Shown: positions 1-8,542, counted from the stretch's first letter. The stretch is DNA of 64,000 nt from Streptomyces sp. CB02980 (GCF_014451325.2 NZ_JACSCH020000001.1:722845-786844); one strand, 5' to 3'. Program-made: numbers and translations. The notes: generated by a model from the sequence alone, not told the origin.

Positions 1-697
1 CTGTCTGTTCGGTCCGCCGGGCACCGGCAAGACGACCTTCGCGCGCGGGATCGCCTCCCGGCTGGGCTGGCCGTTCGTGGAGATCCTGCCGTCCCGTCTC
101 GCCGACGAGGGGAACCTCGCCGCCGCCCTGCGGTCCGCGTTCGCGCGGATCGCGGAGCTGGAGCGGGTGCTCGTCTTCATCGACGAGGTCGAGGAGATCG
201 CGCCCGTACGCTCGGAGCCCGCGCAGCCCGGTGGCATGCACGGGGTGACGAACGAACTCCTCAAGCTGATACCGGGGTTCAGGGAGCGGGACGAGCGGCT
301 GCTCGTCTGCGCCACCAACTCGATCCGCTCACTGGACCCGGCGTTCCTGCGGCCCGGCCGCTTCGACTACCTCATCCCGATCGGTACGCCGGACAAGGCA
401 GCGCGGGCGGCGATCTGGGCCCGGTACACCGACGGCAGGACGGACGTCGACATCGACGAACTGGTCGTGGCGAGCGACCTGTTCACCCCGGCCGACATCG
501 AGCACGCGGCCCGGATCGCCGCCCAGGCCTCCTTCGAGCGGGATCTGTTCGCCGTCGGCGGGCGGGGCGGCGAGGGTCCGGTGCCGGGCGCGAGCACCGC
601 GGACTATCTGGCCGCCATCGGTGAGTGCCGGCCGACGGTCACACCGGAGATGGTCGAGCAGTTCGCCTCGGACATCACCACGCACGCACGGACCTGA
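1..697 (+). CDS. AAA-family ATPase, C-terminal part (5' end outside window)
   Basis: The reading frame is open from base 2, so the gene starts before the window; 231 residues are visible. A Walker A motif (GPPGTGKT) lies at visible residues 4-11, Walker B (VLVFIDE, with the catalytic acidic pair) near 56-62, sensor 1 (CATN) near 103 and an arginine-finger type RPGRFD near 117-122. This order is that of a classic Cdc48/FtsH-type AAA module, which uses ATP to remodel or unfold protein partners. No protease or membrane segment is seen in the visible part, and the N-terminal substrate domain is missing, so the partner is unknown. The last 23 bases overlap the 3' end of the convergent sugar kinase gene. 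Confidence 0.9.
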   Translation, partial: CLFGPPGTGKTTFARGIASRLGWPFVEILPSRLADEGNLAAALRSAFARIAELERVLVFIDEVEEIAPVRSEPAQPGGMHGVTNELLKLIPGFRERDERLLVCATNSIRSLDPAFLRPGRFDYLIPIGTPDKAARAAIWARYTDGRTDVDIDELVVASDLFTPADIEHAARIAAQASFERDLFAVGGRGGEGPVPGASTADYLAAIGECRPTVTPEMVEQFASDITTHART

Positions 698-1613
698 GGG
701 CGAACGTCGCGCGGGCGGCGTCCAGTTCGGTCCGGTCGGGCGGCTGGGCGCCGGCCCGGGAGACGGTGACGGCCGCTGCCGCGCCCGCCCTCCCCAGGAG
801 CCTCGCGAGGTGCTCGGCGCCGAGTGTGCCCAGGGCGTCCCGCTCCCACCCCGCGAGTGCGTCGAGGACGGCGGACATGAAGGAGTCGCCCGCACCGACC
901 GTGTCGACGACGGTGACCGAAGGCGCCTCGGCGGCGACCGTGCTGTGGCGGGTGACGGCGAACGACCCGGCCGCTCCCAGGGTGACGAGGACGACGGCCG
1001 GGCCGAGGGCGAGCCATCGGGCGGCGACCGTGCGCGGATCCTCGCCCGGGTACAGCCAGGCCAGGTCCTCGTCGCTCGCCTTGACCAGGTCGCTGAGGGC
1101 GACGCAGCGCTCGACGCGGGTCACGGCCGACCCGTGCTCCCCCATCAGTCCGGGCCGCACGTTGGGGTCGTAGCTGACGGTGGCGCGCTCCCGCAGCCGC
1201 TCGGTCTCGGCGAGGACGGCGGCCGCGCCGGGCGCGGTGACGGCGGCGATCGAGCCGATGTGCACATGGCGGGGCACCAGTTCGGCCGGCGCCCCGCCCT
1301 TCAGCGTCCAGGCGATGTCGAAGGTGTACGAGGCCTGACCGCGCGCGTCGAGGCCGACGACCGCCGACGGGGTGCGTTCGGGCACGTCGCCGACCGCCAC
1401 CCGGACGCCCGCGCCCTTGAGGTGGGCCTCGATGAGCCGCCCGGTGGGGTCGTCGGCGAGCTGGGTGAGCAGGGTGACGTCCCGGCCGAGCCGCCCCAGA
1501 CCGTAGGCGACGTTGGCGGGACTGCCACCCGGGTGGACGCGGTCGGCGGCGTCGGAGCCGGCCGGGGCGCGGACGATGTCGGCGACGCACTCGCCGATGA
1601 CCAGGAAGGACAT
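675..1613 (-). CDS. PfkB-family carbohydrate kinase (fructokinase-like)
   Basis: This 312-residue protein should phosphorylate a sugar or sugar-like substrate with ATP in the cytoplasm. The N-terminal PfkB signature region GGSPANVAYG is at residues 29-38 and the C-terminal signature DTVGAGDSF, with the catalytic Asp, is at 237-245. Length is normal for ribokinase/fructokinase relatives. The ATG at 1613 is chosen because AAGGAG precedes it at good distance and the protein then begins with the family's beta strand (MSFLVIGE); an in-frame start at 1670 would add 19 unrelated residues. Substrate cannot be told from sequence; fructose is the usual guess for this branch. It converges with the AAA gene and overlaps it by 23 bases. 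Confidence 0.9.
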   Translation of the reverse strand: MSFLVIGECVADIVRAPAGSDAADRVHPGGSPANVAYGLGRLGRDVTLLTQLADDPTGRLIEAHLKGAGVRVAVGDVPERTPSAVVGLDARGQASYTFDIAWTLKGGAPAELVPRHVHIGSIAAVTAPGAAAVLAETERLRERATVSYDPNVRPGLMGEHGSAVTRVERCVALSDLVKASDEDLAWLYPGEDPRTVAARWLALGPAVVLVTLGAAGSFAVTRHSTVAAEAPSVTVVDTVGAGDSFMSAVLDALAGWERDALGTLGAEHLARLLGRAGAAAAVTVSRAGAQPPDRTELDAARATFALRSVRAW

Positions 1614-1772
1614 GGGTCGGAGCTCCTTGGCGTGGACGATCCGCAGATCGTACGTGGCCGCGTGCCGCACCGGAGCGGGGCGGTCGTCGACCGGGCGATG
1701 CCCATATCGTGGTCACGAGCGCTGCGGGCGACGTCCGGGAGCGACGAGCGACGACGACAGGGGGCCGGTCCG

Positions 1773-2351
1773 GTGGAGCAGTACGAGGGACTCGACCTGA
1801 TGACCTTCACGGAGACCGCGGCACTGGAGGCATGGCTGGAGAGTCACCATGCCGACCGGCCCGGGATCTGGCTGATGATCGCCAAGAAGGGCAAGGGGGG
1901 CGCGTCGCTGACGAATCCGGAGATCCTCGACAGCATGCTCTGCTTCGGCTGGATCGACGGACAGCGCAAGGGCGGGGACGGGGCGTACTACTTTCAGAAG
2001 TACACGCCGCGGCGCTCGCGCAGCCTCTGGTCGCAGGTGAACGTCCGCAAGGTCGCGGTGCTCACCGAGTCGGGGCGGATGCGTGAGCCGGGCCTCGCCG
2101 AGGTGCGGGCGGCGCAGGCGGACGGCCGGTGGGAGTCCGCGTACCCCTCGCAGGCGGAGGCGACCGTGCCGGACGACCTCGCGGCGGCACTCGCGGCCGA
2201 CGAGGCGGCACGGGCCGGCTACGAGGCGCTCGGGAAGACCGACCGGTATCTGATCATCATGAAGCTGTGGCAGGCCCGCACCGAGAAGGGCCGTGCGCAG
2301 CGGCTGGAGCGGACGATCGCGAAGCTGGCGGCGGGCGAGAAGGTCCAGTGA
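1773..2351 (+). CDS. YdeI/OmpD-associated family protein
   Basis: The product has 192 residues and matches the small soluble YdeI family, sometimes called bacteriocin-protection proteins. Family features visible are the N-terminal AALEAWLESHHADRPGIWL block, the central FGWIDGQRK block, the YYFQKYTPRRSRSLWS block, and a C-terminal helical part ending in a basic KGRAQRLERTIAKL stretch. The biochemical role is not established for the family. GTG at 1773 is preferred because a GGGGG-rich ribosome site sits about eight bases upstream; ATG at 1800 is an in-frame alternative that would remove nine residues. The gene stands alone between two genes on the other strand. Confidence 0.85.
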   Translation: MEQYEGLDLMTFTETAALEAWLESHHADRPGIWLMIAKKGKGGASLTNPEILDSMLCFGWIDGQRKGGDGAYYFQKYTPRRSRSLWSQVNVRKVAVLTESGRMREPGLAEVRAAQADGRWESAYPSQAEATVPDDLAAALAADEAARAGYEALGKTDRYLIIMKLWQARTEKGRAQRLERTIAKLAAGEKVQ

Positions 2352-2370
2352 GCGACGGAGGGCCGGGAGG

Positions 2371-2880
2371 TCAGCGGCTGCGGCGGTAGAGGACCTGGTG
2401 GGCGTCGTACTCGACGAACGAGGAGACGTGGGTCATGCCGACGGCCTCCAGGAGCCGCCGGGAGCGGTGGTTCGCCTCCTGGGTCAGCGCGACCACGCTG
2501 GGGGTGCCGAGGAGCGTCGCCTCGACGACGGCGGCCACGGCCTCGCGCGCGTAGCCGTGCCCCCAGTGCTCGGGCAGGAACTGGTACGAGACCTCCGTCT
2601 CCCCCTCCCGTGCCGCGGGCTCCACCGTGACGAGGCCGAGCAGGACCTCGTCGGCCGTCCGCACCACCGCGTACACGCCGGGCGCCCCGGGGACCCGCCG
2701 CTGCCGGATCCGTACGACCTGCTCGGCGACGGGCCCGCCCAGATGACGCCTGACCTCGGGGTCCGTCCACAGCCGGGTGACCGCCGGCACGTCGGCGGCG
2801 CGCACGGGGCGCAGCAGGAGCCGCTCCGTGGTGAGGGGGGCGGTCCCCGGTGTCGGGGCTGAGATCGACGAGGTGGTCAT
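2371..2880 (-). CDS. GNAT-family N-acetyltransferase (RimJ/RimL type)
   Basis: The 169-residue protein opens with the TTERLLLRPVRAADV motif typical of RimJ/RimL-like GNAT enzymes, and the acetyl-CoA binding signature EHWGHGYAREAV is near residue 100. It transfers an acetyl group from acetyl-CoA to an unknown amine. The start is unsettled: ATG at 2880 gives the usual length, ATG at 2892 would add four residues. Neither has a strong ribosome site. Both lie within a perfect 16-bp inverted repeat (2850-2906), so initiation may depend on RNA folding. The gene is divergent from the reductase-like gene at 3025. Confidence 0.85.
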   Translation of the reverse strand: MTTSSISAPTPGTAPLTTERLLLRPVRAADVPAVTRLWTDPEVRRHLGGPVAEQVVRIRQRRVPGAPGVYAVVRTADEVLLGLVTVEPAAREGETEVSYQFLPEHWGHGYAREAVAAVVEATLLGTPSVVALTQEANHRSRRLLEAVGMTHVSSFVEYDAHQVLYRRSR

Positions 2881-2906
2881 ACGTCCGATCATCTCAGCCC
2901 CGACAC
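2850..2906 (-). promoter_or_regulatory. Perfect 16-bp inverted repeat enclosing a start codon
   Basis: Arms 2850-2865 and 2891-2906 are exact reverse complements, with a 25-base loop. Transcribed from the minus strand this folds into a strong GC-rich hairpin. The ATG at 2880 falls in the loop, while the alternative ATG at 2892 has two bases in the stem. The 3' arm in the RNA is already coding (residues about 6-11 of the acetyltransferase). A stem this long and perfect is unlikely by chance. It could control translation, or be a DNA operator for the divergent promoters; sequence alone does not decide. Confidence 0.7.
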
Positions 2907-3024
2907 GCGGTCGGCGGATCGGTGATCGGATCCGGTCGGCGATTCGGCCTAGGACGAGGGGCCCACGCGGGTACGGTCTCCGGGCCGAGGTGCGGGCGGG
3001 GGCGGCGGCACCAGGATGACGCTC

Positions 3025-3693
3025 ATGCGAATCGGAATCCTCGGTACGGGAAATGTAGGACAGGCACTCGCCTCGGCGTGGGCGCGGGCCGGCCACGACG
3101 TGGTCCTCGGATCACGTCGGCCGGACGACCCGGAACTGCTCGCGAAGCTGAAGGAACTCACCTCGTCGGGATTACGGATCGACAGCCCGGCGGGAGCGGC
3201 GGCGCACGCCGAGGTGCTGGTGAACGCCACCCCGGGCACGGCCTCCGTGGCCCTGCTGCACACGATCGGCGCCGAGGCGCTCGCCGACAAGGTCGTTCTT
3301 GACGTCGGGGTCGGCTTCCTCGATGACGGATCGCTCTCGCACCCGGGCGTCAGCCTGGGCGAGGAGATCCAGCAGGCGTTCCCGGAGACACGGGTGGTGA
3401 AGACGCTCTGCACCGTCGACCGGAAGGTGATGATCGCGCCGGACTCCCTGGAGGGCCCGGCCACGGTGTTCCTCTCGGGCGAGGACGCGGAGGCGAAGAA
3501 GGTGGTGCGCGGTCTGGTCGGCGACCTCGGCTGGGCCGACGACGCGCAGCTCGACCTGGGTGGGATCGCGACGGCGCGGGGCCAGGAGAACTTCGCCCTG
3601 CTGTTCATCGGGATCGCGGCGGCGACGGGCACCTACGAGTTCGGCATCCGGGTCGTCCTCCCCACCTCGGGCGGGAGCGGCCTCGACCACTAG
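3025..3693 (+). CDS. NADPH:F420 reductase-like dinucleotide-binding protein
   Basis: The 222-residue protein starts with a Rossmann nucleotide-binding motif (GILGTGNVGQALASAW) followed by a GSRRPDD loop that fits NADP(H) recognition. The fold and length match the F420-dependent NADP reductase superfamily (Fno-like), which moves hydride between NADPH and coenzyme F420, though many relatives have other substrates. ATG at 3025 is preferred over ATG at 3016 because AGGA lies at proper distance only from the former. Codon 50 (3172-3174) is TTA, the codon read by the bldA tRNA in Streptomyces, so synthesis may be late in growth. A paralogue lies at 26073-26738. Confidence 0.85.
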   Translation: MRIGILGTGNVGQALASAWARAGHDVVLGSRRPDDPELLAKLKELTSSGLRIDSPAGAAAHAEVLVNATPGTASVALLHTIGAEALADKVVLDVGVGFLDDGSLSHPGVSLGEEIQQAFPETRVVKTLCTVDRKVMIAPDSLEGPATVFLSGEDAEAKKVVRGLVGDLGWADDAQLDLGGIATARGQENFALLFIGIAAATGTYEFGIRVVLPTSGGSGLDH

Positions 3694-3723
3694 CCGATCA
3701 CCCCCGCCGGCGTCCGTACCGGC

Positions 3724-5058
3724 TCAGTCCGCCATGCGGCGCGTCAGTGCGGCCAGGGCTCCGGGCCGGCGGCCCGGGACCCGCTGCCGCAGGGCGATGA
3801 GCAGGGGCCCGAGGGCGCGGGCCCGCGCCCGGTCGCCGATCCGTTCCCACTGGTGGTGGGCCCGGTCCACGGCCCCTTCGACGTCGGCGTCGTCCGTGCG
3901 CTGCCCCAGCGCGAGCCGGGCCTCGGCTGCGGAGAGCCACAGTTCGCAGCTGCGGGCGGGCTCCCCGGCGAGGCGGGCGAGGTCGGCCCGCACCTCCGTC
4001 CAGTGGACGGCCTCCGCGGACCGGGGCCCGTGGCGGCGCAGCGCCTCGCGCTCCCAGGCCGCTGCCACCGCCGCCGCCTCGCCGTGACGCCCGGCCGTCG
4101 CGGCGGCCAGGATCGCTGGGTGCGGGTCCTGCTCCACGACCGGTACGGGAGCGGGGGCGGGTGCCAGGAGGAACGCCTCCGGCGCGGCCCCGGCCGCGTG
4201 GGCGGCGGCCTCCGCGTGGAGCGTGGCGTACGGGAGGCGGGCGCCTGAGCGCCAGAGCTCCGCCCAGGACCGCAGATAGGCGGGCGCGAGGGGCTCGCCC
4301 CTCCGCGGGGCGGGGGTCACCCTCCCGTAGAGGGTCGGACCGGGTCCCAGATGCAGGAGGTCCCGTGTGGTGGTGAGGCGTTCCCAAACGGCGGGGTCCG
4401 CCGCGAGGTCCGCGACGACGGTCGTGGTGCCGGGGGCACGGGCGGCGAGTTCGACGGCGAGCCAGTGCCAGGGCAGCGCCGTGTAGCGGAGGGTCGCCGG
4501 GGTGGTGCGGGCGAGGGCGAGGTGGGGCAGCTGCTGCCGGCGGTCGAGATGGAGCTGGCCCGCGAGGCAGAGCACGAGCGGACCCGGGCTCGCCGCGGCG
4601 GCACGCAGGCGGGTGAGGACGGTCTGCGGGTCGAGCGGATCGGCGAGTTCGACGAGCGTGGCGGTGCTTGTTCCGGTGAGGACACCGGGCGGCACGGCGG
4701 CGAGGGCCGGCAGCACGGACGCGGCGTCCATGGCGCGCCCGCGCCCGGCGGGCGCCGCGGCGAGCAGAAAGGCGGTGCCGGTGGCGGCGGTTCCCGGTGC
4801 GCCGGTACGGGCCTGAGGCGTCACGCCCGCCGCGGGAGCGGCGTGGGCCGCCGGCATCACACCCGTCGTCGGCATGGCGTGGGCCGCCGGCACCACACCC
4901 GTCGTCGGCATGGCGTGGGCCGCCGGCACCACACCCGTCGCAGGCATCGCGTGGGCCGTCGGCACCACACCCGTCGTCGGCGTCATGCCCGCCCCCGTAC
5001 CCGCCCCGCCCGTGACCGCCGTGCGCGTGCTCACCGTGCCGATTCCGTCGTCGTTCAC
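3724..5058 (-). CDS. Uncharacterised protein with N-terminal 12-residue tandem repeats
   Basis: I do not recognise the family. From GTG 5058 the protein has 444 residues. Residues about 25-75 are a low-complexity repeat of the type TTGVVPAAHAMP, encoded by a 36-bp tandem repeat. Then follows an Ala/Leu-rich region (roughly 90-310), with no clear catalytic motif, and a C-terminal helical region (about 320-444) rich in Ala, Arg and Trp that resembles helical-repeat packing. No signal peptide is visible. GTG 5058 is preferred because longer in-frame starts would run through the promoter and 5' end of the divergent phosphatase gene; the choice is moderately secure. It may be linked in function to the divergent PAS-phosphatase, but this is inference from position only. 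Confidence 0.65.
   Translation of the reverse strand: MNDDGIGTVSTRTAVTGGAGTGAGMTPTTGVVPTAHAMPATGVVPAAHAMPTTGVVPAAHAMPTTGVMPAAHAAPAAGVTPQARTGAPGTAATGTAFLLAAAPAGRGRAMDAASVLPALAAVPPGVLTGTSTATLVELADPLDPQTVLTRLRAAAASPGPLVLCLAGQLHLDRRQQLPHLALARTTPATLRYTALPWHWLAVELAARAPGTTTVVADLAADPAVWERLTTTRDLLHLGPGPTLYGRVTPAPRRGEPLAPAYLRSWAELWRSGARLPYATLHAEAAAHAAGAAPEAFLLAPAPAPVPVVEQDPHPAILAAATAGRHGEAAAVAAAWEREALRRHGPRSAEAVHWTEVRADLARLAGEPARSCELWLSAAEARLALGQRTDDADVEGAVDRAHHQWERIGDRARARALGPLLIALRQRVPGRRPGALAALTRRMAD
4841..4984. repeat. Four tandem 36-bp units, coding
   Basis: Units begin at 4841, 4877, 4913 and 4949. The first three differ at only a few bases and the fourth is slightly more diverged. Unit length is a multiple of three and keeps the minus-strand frame, giving a 12-residue repeat in the unknown protein. 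Such repeats are prone to gain or loss of units between strains. Confidence 0.9.
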
Positions 5059-5243
5059 CACCCCCGCACCGTAACCCGTCGTGCCCTGGCCGATAATCGC
5101 TGGGCCTTTGACATATGCCAGAAGCACCACCGGATCGAGTGTTGCCAAATCCCTTACGGGCTGTGCCGGGCTGTGCAACAGTCGTATGCGGGCCTCACTT
5201 TCACACCTGGCCTGGCCGTGCCGCGCCTGTATCGGAGTACGAC

Positions 5244-6713
5244 ATGCCGTCCCCACTGTTCGCGGATCGCCCCGCCCAGCAGCCGGAGCCGGGCGCGGTG
5301 GACGCGCTGATCTCACAGACCCGCCGCCTGCGCGGCGAACTCGTCGCCGTGCGCCGGGAATCCGTGGTGAACGACGACGACCCCCAGCAGCGCTGGCAGC
5401 GTGCCCTGTGCGACCTGGCCGTTCACCAACTCGACGACCTCGGAGCCCACTTGGGTCAGCTCCGTGCGGGCGTCCCCGAGCAGGTCGTCATCGAGGAGCC
5501 CGCCGAGCCGGTCCCCGACACCGCGCTCCCCACCGCCCCCGGCACCGCGTACGGCGAGATCGCCCCGCAGCGCACCGGCTCCCTGCTCTCCCGCGTCGGC
5601 AGCGCCGAGTGGAACCTCCTCACCGACGAGGTCAGCTGGTCCGAAGAGCTGTTCCAGATCTTCGGGCGTACGCGCGAGAGCGGCCCGATGTCACTGGACG
5701 AGATGCCCACGATGGTCTTCGTCGAGGACCAGTCCGTCCTCCAGGGGATGGTGACGGACTGCCTGATCGACGGAAAGCCGATCGACGGCGAGTTCCGGAT
5801 CGTGCGGACCGACGGCTGCGTGCGCACCCTGCACATGACGGGCGAGCCCGTCCTCGACGCCGACGGCTGCACCGCCTCGATGTGGGCCGTGCTCCGCGAT
5901 GTCAGCGAACTGCGGCGCAGCGAGCGGGCGGTCCGGGAGAGCCGGGACAGCCTGGAGCGCAGCCGCCACATCGAGCAGACCGAGCGACGGGTCGCCGTCG
6001 AACTCCAGGAAGCGGTGCTCCCGCCCTGGCGCGGCTCGCTCCGCTTCGCCCACGACGGCCCCGCTCCGCTGGACGTGGCCGCCCACTACCTCCCGGCCGC
6101 AAGCACCGGTCTCATCGGTGGCGACTGGTACGACGCACTGGCCCTGCCCGACGGGGACGCACTGCTCACCGTCGGTGACCTGACGGGCCACGGGGTCGCC
6201 GCGACCTCCTCGATGGCCATGCTCCTCGGCGCGCTGCGCGGCATGGCCGTGGCCGGGATCCGGCCCGCCGCCCTGATGGGTCATCTCAACCAGCTCCTGG
6301 AGACCTCCGTACAGCCGGCGCTCGGCAGTGCGATGTGCTGCCGCTACGACCCGGTCGCCCAGACACTGACCTGGGCGCAGGCCGGCCACCCCGCCCCGCT
6401 GCTGTTCCGCGACGGGACGGGGCACGTCCTCCGGCGGCCCGAAGGCGTCCTCCTCGGGGCCACGACCGGGGCCGTGTACGGCGAGGCCGAAACCCGGCTG
6501 ATCCCCGGTGACCTGCTCGTCCTGCACACGGACGGGCTCACCCGTGGCAGCGGTCCGGACGACGACACGGGCACGCGACGACTGCTCGCGCTCGGCCGGC
6601 GGCTCATCGGGGCGCGGGACGCCCAGGACGGTGTGCGCGCGGTGGTCGAGGAGTTCGGCGAGGAACAGCGCGAGGACGACGCCTGTGTGATGGTGGTCCG
6701 GGTCGGACGCTGA
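5244..6713 (+). CDS. PAS domain plus SpoIIE/PP2C-type serine phosphatase
   Basis: The 489-residue protein should remove phosphate from a Ser/Thr residue of a partner such as an anti-sigma-factor antagonist. A PAS-like sensor fold covers about residues 115-225 (from SRVGSAEWNLL to WAVLRDVSELRR), a short coiled linker runs to about 260, and the PP2C/SpoIIE domain fills the rest. Metal-binding acidic residues are visible in GGDWYDAL (near 292), GDLTGHG (near 312) and the final EDDACVMV. ATG 5244 has GGAG seven bases upstream; earlier in-frame ATGs add non-family sequence. No kinase or STAS domain is fused, so the partner switch must be elsewhere. Rsb-type stress or developmental control is the likely role. 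Confidence 0.88.
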   Translation: MPSPLFADRPAQQPEPGAVDALISQTRRLRGELVAVRRESVVNDDDPQQRWQRALCDLAVHQLDDLGAHLGQLRAGVPEQVVIEEPAEPVPDTALPTAPGTAYGEIAPQRTGSLLSRVGSAEWNLLTDEVSWSEELFQIFGRTRESGPMSLDEMPTMVFVEDQSVLQGMVTDCLIDGKPIDGEFRIVRTDGCVRTLHMTGEPVLDADGCTASMWAVLRDVSELRRSERAVRESRDSLERSRHIEQTERRVAVELQEAVLPPWRGSLRFAHDGPAPLDVAAHYLPAASTGLIGGDWYDALALPDGDALLTVGDLTGHGVAATSSMAMLLGALRGMAVAGIRPAALMGHLNQLLETSVQPALGSAMCCRYDPVAQTLTWAQAGHPAPLLFRDGTGHVLRRPEGVLLGATTGAVYGEAETRLIPGDLLVLHTDGLTRGSGPDDDTGTRRLLALGRRLIGARDAQDGVRAVVEEFGEEQREDDACVMVVRVGR

Positions 6714-6765
6714 ACCACCGGGCGACGACCGGGCGCAGGGCCTGCCGGGGCGGGGCCCGCCGTGA

Positions 6766-6960
6766 GACCGCGACAGCGGCCTTGCGCACTGGCGCGCCAC
6801 GACGCTGTGGCACGGCAGCGCGATCACAGGGAACCACCCTGTCATCGACAACCGCGACTTCGGCGATCCCGACATCGACAGCCCGGGTCACCGACTGCCG
6901 CTCGGGGACAGCCCGTTGACGACCGCGCGCATCGACCGTACGTGGGGCTCCCCTACCTAG
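6766..6960 (+). other. Open frame fragment without start, possible gene remnant
   Basis: Between the phosphatase and the NsdA-like gene one frame is open from just after a TGA at 6763 to a TAG at 6958. It encodes about 64 residues with a balanced, protein-like mix of Asp, His, Pro and Gly (for example HPVIDNRDFGDPDIDSPGHR), unlike the Arg/Pro-rich output of ordinary shadow frames here. There is no start codon with a ribosome site and I do not recognise a family. It may be the tail of a decayed gene. The rest of 6714-6978 shows nothing else. Confidence 0.25.
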
Positions 6961-6978
6961 CCCCCGGAGTTCGGCCCC

Positions 6979-8472
6979 TCAGGCCTGCCCCGTCCTCGGT
7001 CGGTTGACCGGGGACCTCGGCAGTGCCAGCTCGATCTCCTCGCGAAGGTGCTCGATCTTCGCGTAGCCCGCGTACTGCCCGGTCAGCCGGTACATCTCGC
7101 GGAGCCGGTCCCAGGTGCGGTGGGACGAGGTCTCCCCCATGGACATCAGGGCGAGCCGGGCATACCGGTCGGCCTGCTCGGGGTCGTCGGCGATGAAGCA
7201 GGCCGAGGCGAGCGAGATGTGGTCGAAGAGCTTCGAGCGGTCGTGACCGCCGCGCCGCAGTTCGAGCGCCAGCTTGGCGTGGCGCTGGGCGGGTACGGCC
7301 GCGGCCGGGTCGTGATCCGCCAGGGTGCGGTACGCGAGGGCCTGCATGCCGTGCATGTCGGCCTCGTCGAAGTTCTGCATCCAGCTGGGGTGTTCCTCGT
7401 CGCGCCGGTCGGACACGAACAGGTCCTCGGCCTCGCCGAGGGTGCGGCGCATGGCCTGGCCCCGGCCCATCGAGGCCTGCGCCCAGGCCTCGATCGTGTG
7501 GAACATGGCCCGGGTCCTGGGCAGGACGCGTTCGCCCGAGCCGTCCTTGGCGAGCTTCATCAGGTCGAGGGCGTCGTCGGGCCTGCCCAGGTGCACCATC
7601 TGGCGGGCGGCACGGGACAGCGCCTCGCCGGCCCTCGGCCGGTCGCCGCCCTCGCGGGCCGCGTGGGCGGCGATCACGAAGTACTTCTGTGCGGTGGGTT
7701 CGAGGCCCACGTCGTGGGACATCCAGCCGGCCAGGACGGCCAGGTTGGCGGCGACGCCCCAGAGGCGTCGCTGCAGGTGGTCGGCGTGGCGGTAGGCGAG
7801 CATGCCGCCCACCTCGTTGAGCTGGCCCACCACGGCCTTGCGCTGGAGTCCGCCACCCCGAGAGGCGTCCCAGGCACGGAACACCTCCACCGAGTGTTCC
7901 AGCGCCTCGATCTCCTCCGACCCGATGGGGGCGGCCTCGTAGCGGTCGAACCCAGCGGGGTCGGCGTGGAGGGGATCGGTGGCCCGTTGGGGGGTTCCCT
8001 GGCGAGCGGGGTCGGTCTGCAGCCAGTCGTGCATGGCATTGCTGAGTACGGAGCCGGCGGCAAGCGCGGCACCCGCGCCCACCAGGCCGCGTCGGTTGAG
8101 CATGAGGTCCATTCCCGTGAATTCGGTGAGGACCGCCGCCGTACGATCGGGTGCCCAGGGCAGCCCGTCAGGGTTCTCCGTCTTCCTGACGTCCTGCCGC
8201 TTTCCGCTGCGCCCGTGTCGTACGAACCCGAGGTCCTCGATGGTCACGACACGGCCGAGTCGCTCGGTGAACAGTGCTGCCAGCACCCGGGGGACGGGAT
8301 CGCGGGGGGTTTCGCCCCGGTCGATCCACCGCCGCACCCGCGAGGTGTCGGTCGCCAGCTGGGGGTGGCCCATGGCCGCCGCCTGCCGGTTGACGAGTCT
8401 CGCGAGTTCGCCCTTGGACCATCCGGCCAGGCCGAACAGGTCTGCCAGGCGGGTGTTGGTTTGTCCGGTCAC
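6979..8472 (-). CDS. NsdA-like regulatory protein (HTH plus helical repeats)
   Basis: The 497-residue protein resembles NsdA, a Streptomyces protein that represses sporulation and antibiotic production, and its paralogues. The N-terminal region (residues 5-85) has the family pattern WSKGELARLVN...DTSRVRRWIDRGETPRDPVPRVLAALF, an XRE-like helix-turn-helix. The next block carries the conserved MLNRRGLVGAGAALAAG segment (about 125-145), and the remainder is alpha-helical with TPR-like arrays (from about 190). GTG 8472 is chosen for the GGGGG ribosome site and because it gives the family N terminus. Inverted repeats just upstream may be operators. It is divergent from the phosphotransferase-like gene at 8704. 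Which NsdA paralogue it is cannot be told. Confidence 0.8.
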   Translation of the reverse strand: MTGQTNTRLADLFGLAGWSKGELARLVNRQAAAMGHPQLATDTSRVRRWIDRGETPRDPVPRVLAALFTERLGRVVTIEDLGFVRHGRSGKRQDVRKTENPDGLPWAPDRTAAVLTEFTGMDLMLNRRGLVGAGAALAAGSVLSNAMHDWLQTDPARQGTPQRATDPLHADPAGFDRYEAAPIGSEEIEALEHSVEVFRAWDASRGGGLQRKAVVGQLNEVGGMLAYRHADHLQRRLWGVAANLAVLAGWMSHDVGLEPTAQKYFVIAAHAAREGGDRPRAGEALSRAARQMVHLGRPDDALDLMKLAKDGSGERVLPRTRAMFHTIEAWAQASMGRGQAMRRTLGEAEDLFVSDRRDEEHPSWMQNFDEADMHGMQALAYRTLADHDPAAAVPAQRHAKLALELRRGGHDRSKLFDHISLASACFIADDPEQADRYARLALMSMGETSSHRTWDRLREMYRLTGQYAGYAKIEHLREEIELALPRSPVNRPRTGQA

Positions 8473-8500
8473 GTCTAAGCCCCCAGGTTCTCGGCTGAGT

Positions 8501-8542
8501 TGACAGTAGCCCGCTGTCATAGGCCTGGCGACAATTCGCCAG
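8501..8542. promoter_or_regulatory. Two inverted repeats in the NsdA-like/phosphotransferase divergent region
   Basis: TGACAG at 8501 and CTGTCA at 8514 form a 6-7-6 inverted repeat. Next to it CTGGCGA at 8525 and TCGCCAG at 8536 form a 7-4-7 inverted repeat, followed by a further TTCGCCAGG half site. They lie 28-70 bases upstream of the NsdA-like start codon, where a promoter and operator would be expected. No binding protein can be named. Confidence 0.45.

Noticed and set aside
4841..4984. 36-bp repeats that could suggest a CRISPR array
   Set aside because: No spacers; the repeats are coding and keep the frame of the host gene.
5059..5316. Longer N terminus of the repeat-bearing unknown protein
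   Set aside because: It would run through the divergent promoter and into the phosphatase gene; the added sequence is of low quality.
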